From Camellia lanceoleosa (taxonomy: Eukaryota > Streptophyta > Magnoliopsida > Ericales > Theaceae): a stretch of 64,000 bases of DNA. This document shows positions 11,535-23,317 of the stretch, piece after piece (the first letter of the stretch is position 1; each line of letters starts with the position of its first letter). The DNA lies in assembly GCA_025200525.1 (NCBI GenBank), contig CM045758.1, positions 168,108,261-168,172,260 of the forward strand, read 5' to 3'. Below the pieces are notes generated by a model. That model saw only the letters and a list, made by a program, of their open reading frames with translations, was not told where the DNA came from and did no database searches. The translations under genes and the position numbers were made by a program.

Positions 11535-12559
11535 TATAAACATATGAGAATGCGCGTAGAAGATAAAAGAATTTCATTACTTGTCTTAAATAAGTGTACT
11601 TTTTGTCTTTTTAGACTAAAAAATTGAGGAAGAAAATATAGATGTTTGGATTAACTTTTTGACTTCTTATGGAAAAATATGTAATAAAAAATTATAAAAA
11701 TTAGTTTGTATGAGAAAATTAGAATTGGGAGTTGTGCAGCTGTAATTGTTGACTTTTGGTGAATAGTGTTAACTTTTTAACTTTTTGAGTAACTTTTTGA
11801 CTTTTTTATTTTTCCTGGATATACCAAACTTGGCCTAATTATCGCCTTGTCTTTTCTTTTTTGTTTTATTTATAATTTTGATCTTTATATATAAAATACA
11901 CTATTCATTTGGTCTTCTCTCTCTTTCTATGCACAGATATTATAGGTTCTTGATTATTATTTCGCTGCTTTATTCATTTTTAATAAATTTTTCTATTATT
12001 CAAGTCAATAAAGCTAAGGTCACTTCCATATCTATTTTGTAAGTTGTTAATGGTATTTTTATTTTGTAAGTTGTTAATGGTATTTTCTTATATTTTATAG
12101 AGTACTCGTTATATATACACACAATCAAAATTTAATATTTTATAAAAATTTATAGTGTATTTTTGGGTATTTTTGTGCGTTTTATAGGGCAATTGTAACT
12201 TAAAATTTTTAAATAAGAGTTAAAAAAAAAAAAAGGACATTAAAAAAAATGGATCCTTTTGGTATCATTTCAAAAATTATTTTCTATCATTGAAGACACA
12301 AAAAATATAAAAACAATGCCTAAAATGCATTTGTGGAACTATTTGAACAAAATATTTTTTTTCAAATAATTTTAAACTATGTTCAGAGTTCTGAAAAAAG
12401 GATTGAATTAAAAAATGAAATTAGTACAAAACATTTAGTTTTTTAAGCTTTCACACTCATTTTTTTCAATCAAGAATGAAAAAAAATCAAATACTGAAAA
12501 TCAAAACAAAAGGAAATTTGAAAATACACTAAAATGGTGTAATAAGTTGTGTTTTTATC
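11535..12559. other. Non-coding AT-rich spacer
   Basis: I see no gene. A stretch near 11640-11840 starts with atgtttggattaac and ends with ccaaacttggcc, weakly like an inverted-end MITE. A 22-bp direct duplication (ttttgtaagttgttaatggt) lies near 12037-12082. Confidence 0.4.
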
Positions 12560-12564
12560 ATTGT
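12560..12564. repeat. Target-site duplication of the Copia element (left)
   Basis: ATTGT directly before the LTR base 12565 is repeated at 25671-25675 directly after the other LTR. Confidence 0.85.
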
Positions 12565-13818
12565 TGTTACCCAAAAGACAACCTAAGAGGGGAGGTAAAT
12601 TAGGTTTTTACAATTAAAAAGTAATAACATCCTAATAAAAATTATAACTAGCACAATAGATAAATATAATTAATGAAATAAAAATAATTAAAACAAGTGT
12701 TCTAACAACTATGTCAGTTAATGATTTTAACACAGTGAAAATGTGAAATATAGTTACAACAATTTAAATAAAATAAAGAGATAAGGGAGAGAGAGGCAAA
12801 CAAATTTATAGTCGTTCGGCTTCAACTCGACTTACGTCCACTCCTCAAGCTTCACTTGAGATTTTCCACTGTACTCTACCTTCACGGGGGTGCTAGCAAT
12901 CTCTTTATAAATAAAGCAATCCTCTACGGATTTTATACAAACTTTCTAAGTCAAGAAAACTGAGTGTACTACACTCTTACAAGGTTGAAAAGAATGTGTT
13001 TTTGCTTTCACAGAAAGTTACAAGAATTATCTCTCAAAGATAGATATAAAAATGAAGCTTTGGTTTTTCTGTAAACCTCACACAAGAAAGATGGGCTTAA
13101 AGTTATAAGGCTCAGTGTATAATTTCTGAGAGAGGATGTAAACAAAAATTGAAGAACACTTCTCAGAGAATTTTTCAGAGAATAGATGTGACTGATTATA
13201 GATCAAAGAATATTTTTAGATTTTTTTTTTTGTAACTTGTTTTACATTAGAGGCTTTGGTATATATAATGAAAAATATAGCTGTTTATAGTCGTTGTAGT
13301 CATCATTACTAATTTAAATATTTTCCATTTGAACCTTTTGAATTATTCATTTGAATTTATAGCCATTGTAACTCCATCATTACTGATTTGAATATCTTTC
13401 CCTCTATCATTACAAATTTGAATATCTTCCACTTGAACCTTTTGAACCTTTTGAACTATTCATTTGAATTTATAGCCGTTGTAATCATCATTACTAATTT
13501 GAATATCTTCCACTTGAATCTTTTGAACCTTTTGAACTATTTATTTGAATTTATAGCCATTGTAACTCCATCATTACTATTTTGAATATCTTTCCCTCCA
13601 TCATTACAAATTTGAATATCTTCCACTTGAATCTTTTGAACATTTGTTTTGTGCTGTTTGAACTCCTGATTTAATCAAATATTAAATACATTCTAACAAT
13701 ATTTAGGATAAAGATTTAGGTGGGAAATAATGGAACAAAATAAATTTTGATTCTATTTTTCTCTTTCAAATAAATTAAAACATAATTGAATAAATCATCA
13801 AAATAAATAAGTCTAACA
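12565..13818 (-). repeat. 3' LTR of the Copia element
   Basis: TG...CA ends. It contains a minisatellite-like block at about 13295-13645 (units around gaatatcttccacttgaatc). The unit number differs from the other LTR. The inner side carries the polypurine tract. Confidence 0.9.
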
Positions 13819-13834
13819 ATCTCTCCCTTTTTTA
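13819..13834 (-). promoter_or_regulatory. Polypurine tract of the Copia element
   Basis: On the - strand TAAAAAAGGGAGAGAT lies directly before the 3' LTR start, the usual primer site for plus-strand DNA synthesis. Confidence 0.8.
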
Positions 13835-13919
13835 TGATGGCACACAATGATATTTTGATTTGATTTGGGAGTAACAAAGGCTCCCCCTCAAGTCATGCTC
13901 CCTGAATTCATTTCTAAAT

Positions 13920-14132
13920 ACATAGGTTAGCACATGTGTAATAAATAAGCTTTAATCAACAATATGATATAAGATTTAAAATATTAAGATATCAAGCTAT
14001 AAATACATAACAATAAACTATAGATATTAAGATTTAACATAGGTTAGCACATATGTAATAAATAAGCTTTAATCAATAACATGATAAAAGATTTAAGATA
14101 TTAAGATATCAAACTATAAATATATAACATCA
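13920..14132. repeat. Tandem duplication of about 117 bp inside the Copia 3' region
   Basis: Two adjacent copies start acataggttagcacat (13920 and 14037) and run through ataaataagctttaatcaa with few differences. Non-coding. Confidence 0.85.
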
Positions 14133-14566
14133 TATAATTTCTTCCTCTGTGACATTATCAAAAGGAAATTATGGCTCAGAATTTGGAGGATGAGGTGGAA
14201 AATGATAGTGATAAGTGGCATCAAAACCAGATAATAAAAAAATATATATATGGTTGATTTGCGTGCCTCTCCCATGCTCGTCAAAAATCGCATCTCTCTT
14301 TTTTCTTCGATAAATGTGTTTGACACGCGGCCTCGCTTTTGCGTCAGCCGACCGACAAAAGTGAGACGGGTTAATCAGCTGCCTCGGCTCTCTGTCCCTC
14401 TTGTCTTCTTCTCCTTCGTCTTCTTCTTAAGCTCTCTCTTCGCCTTCTTCTTAATTACACACTCGTCTATTTGTTGCTTCACCAGTAGCTTCTATCTCTT
14501 TTTCACCACTCGCGTCACTTCTATTTCTCTGCAACTCATTTCTTTTACACCTCGCACCTCGAAACC

Positions 14567-15076
14567 ATGGCTTCATTATCCTGTCCCCTCACTCTATTTC
14601 TGGACCTAAACGATCCCATAAACTCTGCTGGACCGAGTGCCCCTACTCCTACTCTTCCTGTCATTCCTCTTCCTAACCTTCCTATGATGTCGATTGAGCA
14701 AAGCATGGCAGCTCAATCTGACATAGAAGTCAATCATTTCATACTGACGTCCTGTATGGAGACGGTGACGGCAGTTACAAAATTGGCGCACTGATTACAG
14801 AACAGGACGAGTGAGCTCCATCAGGTCAATGCCCAACTCTCCCTACTTCAGCGCATGTACAAGGATGCGCGAGCAGAAATAGGTGCACTGAAAGCTGAAA
14901 ATAAAGAACTTAAACGGAAGACCACCTCCATGGCCCGATTTGGAACAACGTCGTTCTTGGCCTTTGATAGTCAGCGGGGAGTCGTCACTCTGGACAAAAG
15001 CACGGGGGCAAGGGCGTCAAGGGTCACCCAAGGTGATAAAAAGAAGAAGAAAACGATAGAAGAGACGAGTAAGTGA
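14567..15076 (+). pseudogene. Unidentified antisense ORF between pol and 3' LTR of the Copia element
   Basis: One + strand frame runs from ATG 14567 (context aaaccATGGCT) to a stop at 15074-15076, about 169 codons, broken once by TGA at 14792-14794. The first half is rich in proline (SAPTPTLPVIPLPNLPMM). The second half has heptad-like spacing typical of a coiled coil (ELHQVNAQLSLLQRMYKDAR, then IGALKAENKELKRK) and ends in a lysine-rich KKKKK tail. A CT-rich leader (about 14395-14560) and AT-rich text before it look like a 5' UTR and promoter. GC content is above that of the surrounding element. I do not recognise the product. It is opposite to gag-pol, so it is not the usual sense env-like ORF of SIRE elements. 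It may be an element-encoded antisense gene or captured host sequence. Confidence 0.55.
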
Positions 15077-15670
15077 GGTCGGCATATGGCCGGAAAAAAA
15101 TGAATGTTTGTTTTTTTTTTTTTTTATGTTTATGTTTATTGTGATCGGCGTATGGCCGTAAAGAAAATGAAGGATGTTTTATTTTATTTTATTTTATTTT
15201 ATTTATTTTGTTTATGTAAAATTTTTTATGTTAACTTGTTTTTGTTTTTATGTTTAAGTACTGAAAAATGAAATTAGAAAGTAAAAAAAATAAGAAAATT
15301 AAGCCCAAAAAAAAATAATAAGGAAAAAAATAAAAATAATAGAAATTAAGCCTAATAGCAAAATAAAAAATAAAAGAAATAAAAGTAGAATAATACTAGC
15401 AGAAATTAAACTTAATGGGATGTTGGTGTTGCTGGAATTGTAATGCAAAAAAAATATCATAAGGGTTTAAAAAAAATCAATGTATGCAAAGTTAATTTTA
15501 TCTCAAGATGCAGAACTCAAAAAAAATTACACAGTTGAGAATAGCAAACTGTTAAGGAGAATAAATGTATGAAGGACTTGAGAGCATTCAATTGATATAA
15601 ATGTTTCCATATCAATGTAGCAATACACATATATCATTTTAACTAAAATTCAAGTTTCACAGTCATAACA
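15077..15670. other. Non-coding 3' region of the Copia element
   Basis: AT-rich with A and T runs. A short repeat, tcggcatatggccggaaa / tcggcgtatggccgtaaa, occurs near 15079 and 15145. No coding signal. Confidence 0.5.
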
Positions 15671-15671
15671 A

Positions 15672-17153
15672 AACTTTTTAAGTAGAAATCGACATTCCAA
15701 GCTCGCCACGAATAAAATTGAAGCGATCCTCGCTTAGGGGTTATGTGAAAATATCCGCCAATTGCTTGTCGGTGTTTATAAATTCAAGTACAATATCCCC
15801 TTTTTGAACATGATCTCTTAAAAAATGATGTCGAATTTCAATATATTTTGTTTGTGAGTGTAGAACTAGATTTTTGCTTAAATTGATGGCACTAGTATTA
15901 TCACATTTAATAGGGATATGATCATAATGCAAATCAAAGTGTTGTTTCATCTAAAGTATTTGGGCACAACAACTTCCGGAAGCTATATATTCAGCTTCGA
16001 CCGTTGATAAAGCAACATAATTTTCCTTTTTGCTAAACCAAGATATTAATAAGTTACCAAGAAAGTGACAAGTGCCACTGGTACTTTTTCTATCAAGTTT
16101 GCATCCGGCAAAATCGGCATCCCAGTAACTAATTAACTCAAATGCAACATCTCTAGGATAAAACAGTCCCAAATTTTGAGCGTCAACAAGATATCGAAAA
16201 ATTATTTTAACAGCACTAAGATGTGATTCCTTAGGATTTGATTGATATCTAGCACACATATAAACACTAAACATAATATCGGGTTTACTTGCAGTTAAAT
16301 AAAGAAGTGAGCCGATCATACCTCGATATTTTGTTTGATCAATGGACTTACGTTTTTCATCCTTGTCTAGTTTAATGGATGTGCTAATAAGTGTTCCAAC
16401 TATTTTTGAGTCATACATACCAAACTTTTTGAGTAGTTCTTTTGTGTACTTAGCTTGGTTGATAAAAATTCCTTCCTTAGATTGTTTGATTTGAAGCCCA
16501 AGGAAATAATTTAGCTCCCCCATCATGCTCATCTCAAACTCACCTTGTATACACTTAGCAAATTCCTTACACAAAGTTTCATTATTAGCACCAAATATAA
16601 TGTCATCCACATATATTTGCACAATAAGTAAATCATCATTTTTAGTTTTAACAAAAAGTGTTGCGTCAATCGTTCCTCTAGAAAAATTATTTTCAATCAA
16701 AAATTTACTTAATCGTTCATACCATGCACGAGGTGCTTGTTTCAAACCATATAAAGCTTTTGATAGTTTAAAAATATGATTTGGAAAAGTATGATCTTCA
16801 AAACCTGGGGGTTGTTTAACATAAACTTCCTCATTTATAAAACCATTAAGAAAGACACTTTTTACATCCATTTGATAAAATTTGAAATCTCTAAAACATG
16901 CAAATGCAAGTAACATGCGAAAAGCTTCTAATCTAGCAACCGGAGCAAAGGTTTCATTGAAATCAATACCTTCTTCTTGATTGTATCCTTGTGCAATAAG
17001 TCTAGCCTTGTTTCTTATAATTGTGCAGGTTTCATCAAGCTTGTTTCGAAAGATCCATTTGGTACCGATAATGTTATGATCTTTAGGTTTTGGCACAAGT
17101 TCCCACACTTTGTTTCTCTCAAATTGGTTAAGCTCTTCATGTATAGCTATCAT
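15672..17153 (-). pseudogene. Copia reverse transcriptase and RNase H
   Basis: From 17153 the frame reads the RT core: NKVWELVPKP, GTKWIFRNK, ARLIAQGYNQEEGIDF, MDVKSVFLNG, LYGLKQAPRAWYE and the catalytic YVDD. RNase H follows (WDADFAGCKLDRKSTSG, ENYVALSTVEAEYIA), then a stop at about 15950 where a Trp codon is expected before MKQ, and then the tail (CDNTSAINLSKN, DKQLADIFT). Another stop follows that T, just before PLSEDRFNFIRGELG. The polymerase motifs are intact but the RNase H end is broken by two nonsense codons. The N-terminal side is cut from integrase by the insertion at 17159-21596. Confidence 0.93.
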
Positions 17154-17158
17154 CCAAT
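17154..17158. repeat. Target-site duplication of the nested element (left)
   Basis: CCAAT here is repeated at 21597-21601 on the other side of the inserted 4.4-kb element. Confidence 0.85.
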
Positions 17159-17764
17159 TGTAGACACCCCATTTTTGACCGTCCTCAAGACTTGGACGTC
17201 ACCGTTTGAACGCTCAGTGATCATCCATGTTTGTGTTCATTTTGAGTTCCCGGAGGTCTCGGCCGCGCGCCTTGCCTTAAGATTTCTTAATTGGACTGTT
17301 CTGTGCTTGGTTTTGCACCAAGAACTTGTTTGTTTTTACACCTGAGGGTAGAGAGTAGCTTGTTAGCTATCCCTGATACCCACCGGCCTTGGTTTGAAGC
17401 CACCGGCCCTATTTTAATGTTACCAGCCATTAGTGATGGCTGGTCGGAATTTTGTGTGGTCAGCCGACCATTTATTTGGCCGATTGCCTCCTTCTATGGC
17501 CCATACCACCTTTTTGCCTTTTTCAGGCATGGTGCATGCCAGCTGTGCCAGCTGGAGTGCACAGACTTGTCCCCCATACACGTGTATGGAGGATTTGCCC
17601 CTTTGCACCCTTTGCACCCGTTTTGCTCTAACTTCTTGAGGAAGCTTGAACCCTCTTAGCTTCCTCAGGAAGCTTGACCTTTTGCCTTAGCTTCCCTTAG
17701 AAGCTTGACCCCCTTGACCATTTTGCCTTAGCTTCTCCAAGAAGCTTAGGCCCTTCTCTTGCTC

Positions 17765-17771
17765 TATAAAA
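17765..17771 (+). promoter_or_regulatory. TATA box of the 4.4-kb LTR
   Basis: TATAAAA in the context gctcTATAAAAggaagc is followed after about 80-120 bases by a CT-rich leader, as expected at a U3/R boundary. Confidence 0.55.
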
Positions 17772-18268
17772 GGAAGCTTTGCTTCTCCTTTGAAGGGGTT
17801 GAACAAATCAGACATATACATCTGATATATGATATATACAACTATCTCTCTCTATATCTCCCTCTCTCTCTCTTCATTTGTGTGTGTTTGAGGGCTCAAA
17901 AGGGTGTTTTGTTCTTAGTTTTGCACTAAGGCACCTAGCATTACACCATACTTCAGTTTTGGGGGTGTTGGGAGGTTGTTCTTAGAGTTTTGAGTTGGTT
18001 TTGATCAGAAGAAAGGGGCTAGACTTGCTATTCTTCAAGTGTTCTTCAAGGGTGAGCTAGTTACTTTATATTCCCCATTCTTACACTAGCTTTTAACCCA
18101 CTTTGCATGCTGTTTTGAGCTTTGTGTATAACTGATAAAAACTCTAATTTTTCATGCTTAAGATGTTCTATTAAGGTCTGATTTGTGTTTGGGGTCGACC
18201 TCCCCCTCTTAGGCCTTGTTTGGTCCCTTTTGTGCTTTCTTTGGTTGAGCTTTGAATACTTTGTACAT

Positions 18269-18398
18269 TGGTCTTCTCACCATTGAAATCTAATGGATTT
18301 TCAGTGATGAAGAAGAGGTTCTGAAGTCTTGCATGGTCTTCTCACCATTGAAATCCAATGGATTTTCAGTGATGAAGAAGAGGTTCTGAAGTCTTGCA
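18269..18398. repeat. 65-bp tandem duplication in the 4.4-kb LTR
   Basis: Two adjacent copies of a unit beginning tggtcttctcaccattgaaa (18269 and 18334) differ at about one base (ctaatgg / ccaatgg), which marks a recent duplication. Confidence 0.9.
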
Positions 18399-21300
18399 TA
18401 GGGAAGGGACACCCCTCTCCCTTTATGTCTCATTTGTTTATGTTTTTGGCTCATAAGAGTAGCATGCATGCCTAGTTGTTCTTAGCTTCATTTCAGAGGT
18501 TTTCGGGTGTTATTTGGTCATATTATACCTCTGTTTTTGGTCGGATTTACGATTCATTACATGCATCACATACTTGCTTAGTAATCCCCTTTGTTGTCCC
18601 AACATGTGCCATGCATTAGGGCCGTCATGCTTGCATACTTTAGCTTGACATCATGAAGCTTTTGGTCATATTTTTCCATGCTTAAGGTCTGTTTGGTATT
18701 GATTTGGTCATATTTGCCATGTTTGGTATAGCCACCACGTATTTTGGCTTGTGAGCCTTGAGTGTGTGAGTCATTAGCATGTTTTAGTTGGGTTGTTTCA
18801 ATGATTTGGAGTCATTTCTCATGCTATTTCAGTCTATAATCCATGCTTGTATGCTTGCATTCATCATTATTTTCATGCTTTGGAGAGTTGTCCTTTTGTA
18901 CCTTAAAATGAGTCATTGTGCATGCCTTTTGGTTTGAGTCCCTTAGCTGCCATATCAGTGAGTTTTAGGGCTCCTTTTTGCATGTTAAAACTCTGTTTTT
19001 CATCACATAATCCATGCCATGTTTGGTTGTGGTGGTTGTAGTAGAATGCCCTCTTTGTGGCCTTAAATCCCCATTTGTTTTGCATCCATTTCTTAGCATG
19101 TTTTGACTACGTTCCATGCGTGCTTTAGTCTTGTTTTGGAGTGCCTCAGGACTGTTTTAATCCATTTTGGTCCTTTGGGGTTTGGTTGACATAGCTATGG
19201 TTTGGACCCTTTTGTTGGCCTCAAGTGTTGGGCCCTATTGCGCACCTTGTTTGCATGTTTTGTTTGACTTGGTATCATCCCCTTTGCATGTATTTCAGAG
19301 CATAATATGTTGGTTGAAATGCCCATGTTTGCCTCTTTTAAGTATGCTTAGAGTTGCCTCTTTTATGCCTTAAGTGATGGGCCTTAGTGCATGCATGCGT
19401 GCATATGTGATTTGTGTTCTTGTTATGCCACTTTGGCCACTGTTTTTGGGGTGTGGCTGAGGCTCCTCCATCTTAGTATAAGTCCATAGGTCTTGCATTT
19501 GTGCATTGATGCATGCCTATTACTTTGTATAGTTGCTTATCTAGGTTGCATCAGTGTATACCTATTGTATTGCCATATTGCTTGCATGATTAGGCCACAT
19601 TGCACTACATCTTGCATGATTAGCACATTGTACATTTACATGATTAGCTTGCATTACATTTGGCATGTTTTGTTAACATAGCCATTTTGCATACTTGGGA
19701 CATTTTGCATACTTGAGTCCCTTTGCATGCATGTATTGCATTTTGCTTGGTTTAGGGTGTCAAACCAAGCATGAGGGGTGAGGTGTGTTCGTACTCAAAG
19801 TGACGAAACACGCCTCAACCCTCGGTCGCCGATGCCCTTAACCTCAACATGATAGGGCATGTAGCACTCATGAGTTTTGTTGCATGCATTTACATTGATT
19901 TGCAAATTTGGTACCTTTGGCCATCATGCATCAAAATGCGTGATTGGTAGCCCGAGGACCGAGGGCCATACTCCTTTGAGTCTATAGCATGATAGAGAGA
20001 GTGGCCATGCACACATCGCTTTGAATTTCCTTGGCATGCACTGTCTGTCCTCTGTTGCTGTCAAAACAGGGCCCTACAAGAAGAAATGGCCGACCGACCA
20101 CTTTTTGTGCCGGTCGACCATCAATGTCCAGCCGGTGGTTTAATATTTGGCCGATAAGCCTATTCTCATGGCCGGTGGATTTGAATTGTGGCCGGTGGCA
20201 CTCCACAACACTCAGGGAATGATTCAAAGGGATTCTGAAAACTTTTATAAATGTTAGAGGGGCAAGGCAGTGTAAACAAAGGCAGCTTTTGGTCATGGCA
20301 ATGGATTTTCGAGCGAGGCGAATTGAGCATGCATCATCCACGCATTTCGAGGCAGAGCTGCGGCGGTCTTTTTAGTTTCATATTTAGGCTGTTTTTGTAA
20401 TTAATTTGTTAATTAATTAGAAGTTTTGTAATATTTAATTAGCTAGAGTAGTTAGTTATTTATTCGGACTGTATAATTTATTCGGACCCTCTGCGAGAGG
20501 GCAATGTTGTAATAAGTGTGCGTGTGTGTGATGTATGTCTTCCAACCCCACGTCTTTCTCCCTTTTATTTACCAGCTTATGATGGTTAGTTTGGGGCATG
20601 TTTCAATTACCATACTTATGATAACATGTTTGCACACATTCATTCGTATTGCATGCACTGCCTCAAGATCATACTAATCGCATTGTATTTTCAATTCCAA
20701 ATTGAATACATGCTATCTGTTGCATTTCACATGCCATTTTAGAATAGCCGAGCCTATTGTAGTTGCATTTTTGCATGTGTTGCATTAGGCATTTCAGATA
20801 GATAGGATCATGCATGAATTTCTAACATAGCTTTTGTTTTGGCTTGGAGTACTCGGTAAGTGTTTATGCTTTAACATCCTTGCATGTGAGTGATCGCCAT
20901 GATAGCATGCTTACCATGAGGCTACGTGCTTATGTGATATAACTGCCTGAATACCTGAGGGTGAAAGTTGGATTATCTGAATTGGAATAATGCATTGACT
21001 GTGAGTTTTAAGCCCACTTGAGAGTGGCAAATCATCATGTTTTCTAAGCCCACCTGAGGGTGGCAAATCCACATTTTAGCCTACTTGCGAGTAGCAGACC
21101 GTTTTCAAAACAAACACGAGATATTTTGTTCCAATTCAAGCAATCTAGTCTATATTTATATGCTGTGCGCATCACATAGTAAATCTAGGCTAATAACCGG
21201 AATAAGAATACATAATGTTTTCAAAACTTGATATCATGGTTAGTAGATGCCGATCTTCGGATTGGGCGAGAAGGGATGTTCATAGCTGACCTTCCCCAAT

Positions 21301-21596
21301 CATACCCAAGTTCTCGAGCCGAGGCAACTTTGGTGATGACGGACACGTGGCCTTAGGCAACGAGTCAGGGTTTTCTAAATTCCCCCAAAATAAAATATTT
21401 AGGTGGCGACTCTGTATCTGAAAAAGCAGTCCATGTTTGGCACTTCTTTCAAAAAAATCTGTTTTCCAAAACGATTTGCTGGATTTGGACTCTTTGGTGA
21501 TTAATCAATCTTGCATTGCACATTGCGAGATCATATTAAGAACTGACACAAATCGAGTCCGAACTGTAGCATGAGGCCCACGAGGGCGCTTCTACA

Positions 21597-21601
21597 CCAA
21601 T
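21597..21601. repeat. Target-site duplication of the nested element (right)
   Basis: CCAAT, equal to 17154-17158. After it the Copia integrase-RT linker resumes on the - strand. Confidence 0.85.
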
Positions 21602-21619
21602 GTTCATCGAATTCGGCTT

Positions 21620-22800
21620 CTCGAAAGTTTTTAGGCTCAATCTGTGAGAGAAAAGCCAAGTTACTACAAATATTTCTAACTGAAGAGCGAGTTTCAATAC
21701 CTTTTGTAGGGTTACCTAGGATTAAATCCTTAGGGTGATTATAAACAAACTTCTATTCTCTTGGCAAATCATCATTGTTTCCTCCTTCTTTTTGAGGTGA
21801 AAGAATAGGTTGTTCAATCTCTTTGTTCAACTTACATCGTTGGTTCTCTTCTTTGTAGATACTTGAATCTTTCACATTTAGTTCCAAATCTATATTATCA
21901 CTAACAATTTGCTTTTGAGCAGAGATATTAATTTCATCAAATAGCATATGTATAGATTCTTCCACAACAAGAGTTCTTTTATTAAAAACATGACAAGTTT
22001 TGCTAGTTAAGGAATAGCCAAGAAAAATTGCTTCATCAGATTTTGAATCAAATTTACCTAAGTTATCCTTACCATTATTATGCACAAAACATTTACAACC
22101 CAAAATATGCAAGTGACTAATGTTGGGTTTTCTATCATGCCAAAGTTCATAAGGAGTCTTTTTTAGAATAGGTCTAATTATTGCACGATTTAAAATATAG
22201 CATATGGTATGAATGGCTTCGGCCCAAAAATATTTAGGAAGATTATTTTCGCAAAACATTGTTCTATTAATCTCTTCTAAAGTTCTATTCTTCCTTTCTA
22301 CTAGGCCATTTTGTTGAGGGGTTCTTGGTGCTGAAAAATTATGTCCAATACCATACTCATCACAAAACAATTCAAATTTCTCATTTTCAAGTTCTCTACC
22401 ATGGTCGGTTCGAATATTAGTAATAAGAAAGCCTTTTTCATTTTCCATTCTGTGACAGAGTGTTGTGAAAGAAGAATAAATTTCATCTTTGTGTGCTAAA
22501 AACATAACCCATGTAAATCTTGAATAATCATCAACAATAACAAGACAATAACGTTTACCTCCTAGACTAGATGTCCTTGATGGACCAAATAAATCCATAT
22601 GCAATAGTTGTAAAGGTCTAGTTGTGGAAATATGAGATTTTGATTTAAATGATATTTTAGTTTGTTTTCCTTGTTGACAAGCATTACAAAGATGATTTTT
22701 TTCAAATTTAATTTTTTGAAGTCCAATGACCAAATCCTTTCTCAAAAGTTTAGTAATTAAATTCATATGAGCATGACCAAGTCTTCTATGCCATAACCAA
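21620..22800 (-). pseudogene. Copia integrase
   Basis: The N-terminal zinc-binding HHCC motif is visible (HRRLGHAH, then CNACQQGK). The catalytic core has D in HMDLFGP, D in IRTDHGRE and E in PQQNGLVERKNRT, so the DDE triad is complete. The C-terminal part has GCKCFVHN and AIFLGYS, typical of Copia integrase. The main open stretch is 22766-21753. Downstream the protein would have continued into RT but the 4.4-kb LTR separates them. The enzyme joins element cDNA to host DNA. Confidence 0.92.
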
Positions 22801-22899
22801 TTATTTTCATTATTAATATATAAACATTTAAGATCACTAACATAGAGATCATTAAGATGAAAAACATAAACATTATCATGGCGATTACCAACGAATAAA

Positions 22900-23215
22900 G
22901 CTTTATGATCATTTATGCTTTCAATTGTGCAATGTGATTTATCAAAATAACTCGATTACCTTTATCACATAATTGACTAATACTAAGTAGGTTATGCTTA
23001 AGTCCATCAATAAGTAAAACATTTTCAATAGAAGGGTTAGGAGAAATACCGATGCTATCCATACCGATGATTTTTCCTTTCTTGTTGTTTCTAAAAGTAA
23101 CAAATCCTCTATCTTTCGATGATAATTTAGTAAAGAATAATTTATCTCCGGTCATGTGTCTGAAACATCCACTATCAGGGTACTACTTTCCTTCTTTAGC
23201 TTTGGACTTAAAGCA
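22900..23215 (-). pseudogene. Copia aspartic protease region
   Basis: The active-site text YPDSGCFRHMTGDK shows the catalytic DSG of retroviral-type proteases. The Trp codon that should precede it is a TAG stop. VLLIDGLKHNLLSISQLCDKG is the usual linker text before integrase. The enzyme would cut the polyprotein. Confidence 0.85.
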
Positions 23216-23317
23216 AACCTCATTTTGAGTAGAGTCTTTATCTTCAAGAGCCATGAGACATAAGTTGGCTACTTCATTTTCAATTTCACCACTTGAGCTT
23301 TCATCTTCACTTTCTCC

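Larger units (their letters stand above)
17159..21596. mobile_element. Solo LTR (Ogre/Tat-like size) inserted in the Copia pol
   Basis: The 4438-bp insert starts TGTAGACACCCC and ends GGGCGCTTCTACA. TGTAGA/TCTACA form the short inverted ends of an LTR, and the CCAAT duplication flanks it. There is no internal long direct repeat and no gag or pol text, so it fits one very long LTR left by recombination. LTRs of this size are known for Ogre-type Ty3/Gypsy elements. The ggtggcgactctg near 21403 is text I associate with the 3' part of such LTRs. Orientation + is suggested by a TATA box at 17765. A LARD-type non-coding element is the alternative. Confidence 0.75.

Noticed and set aside
17291..17659. 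ORFs at the start of the 4.4-kb LTR (122 and 68 residues)
   Set aside because: Overlapping frames in GC-richer LTR text with no recognised domain.
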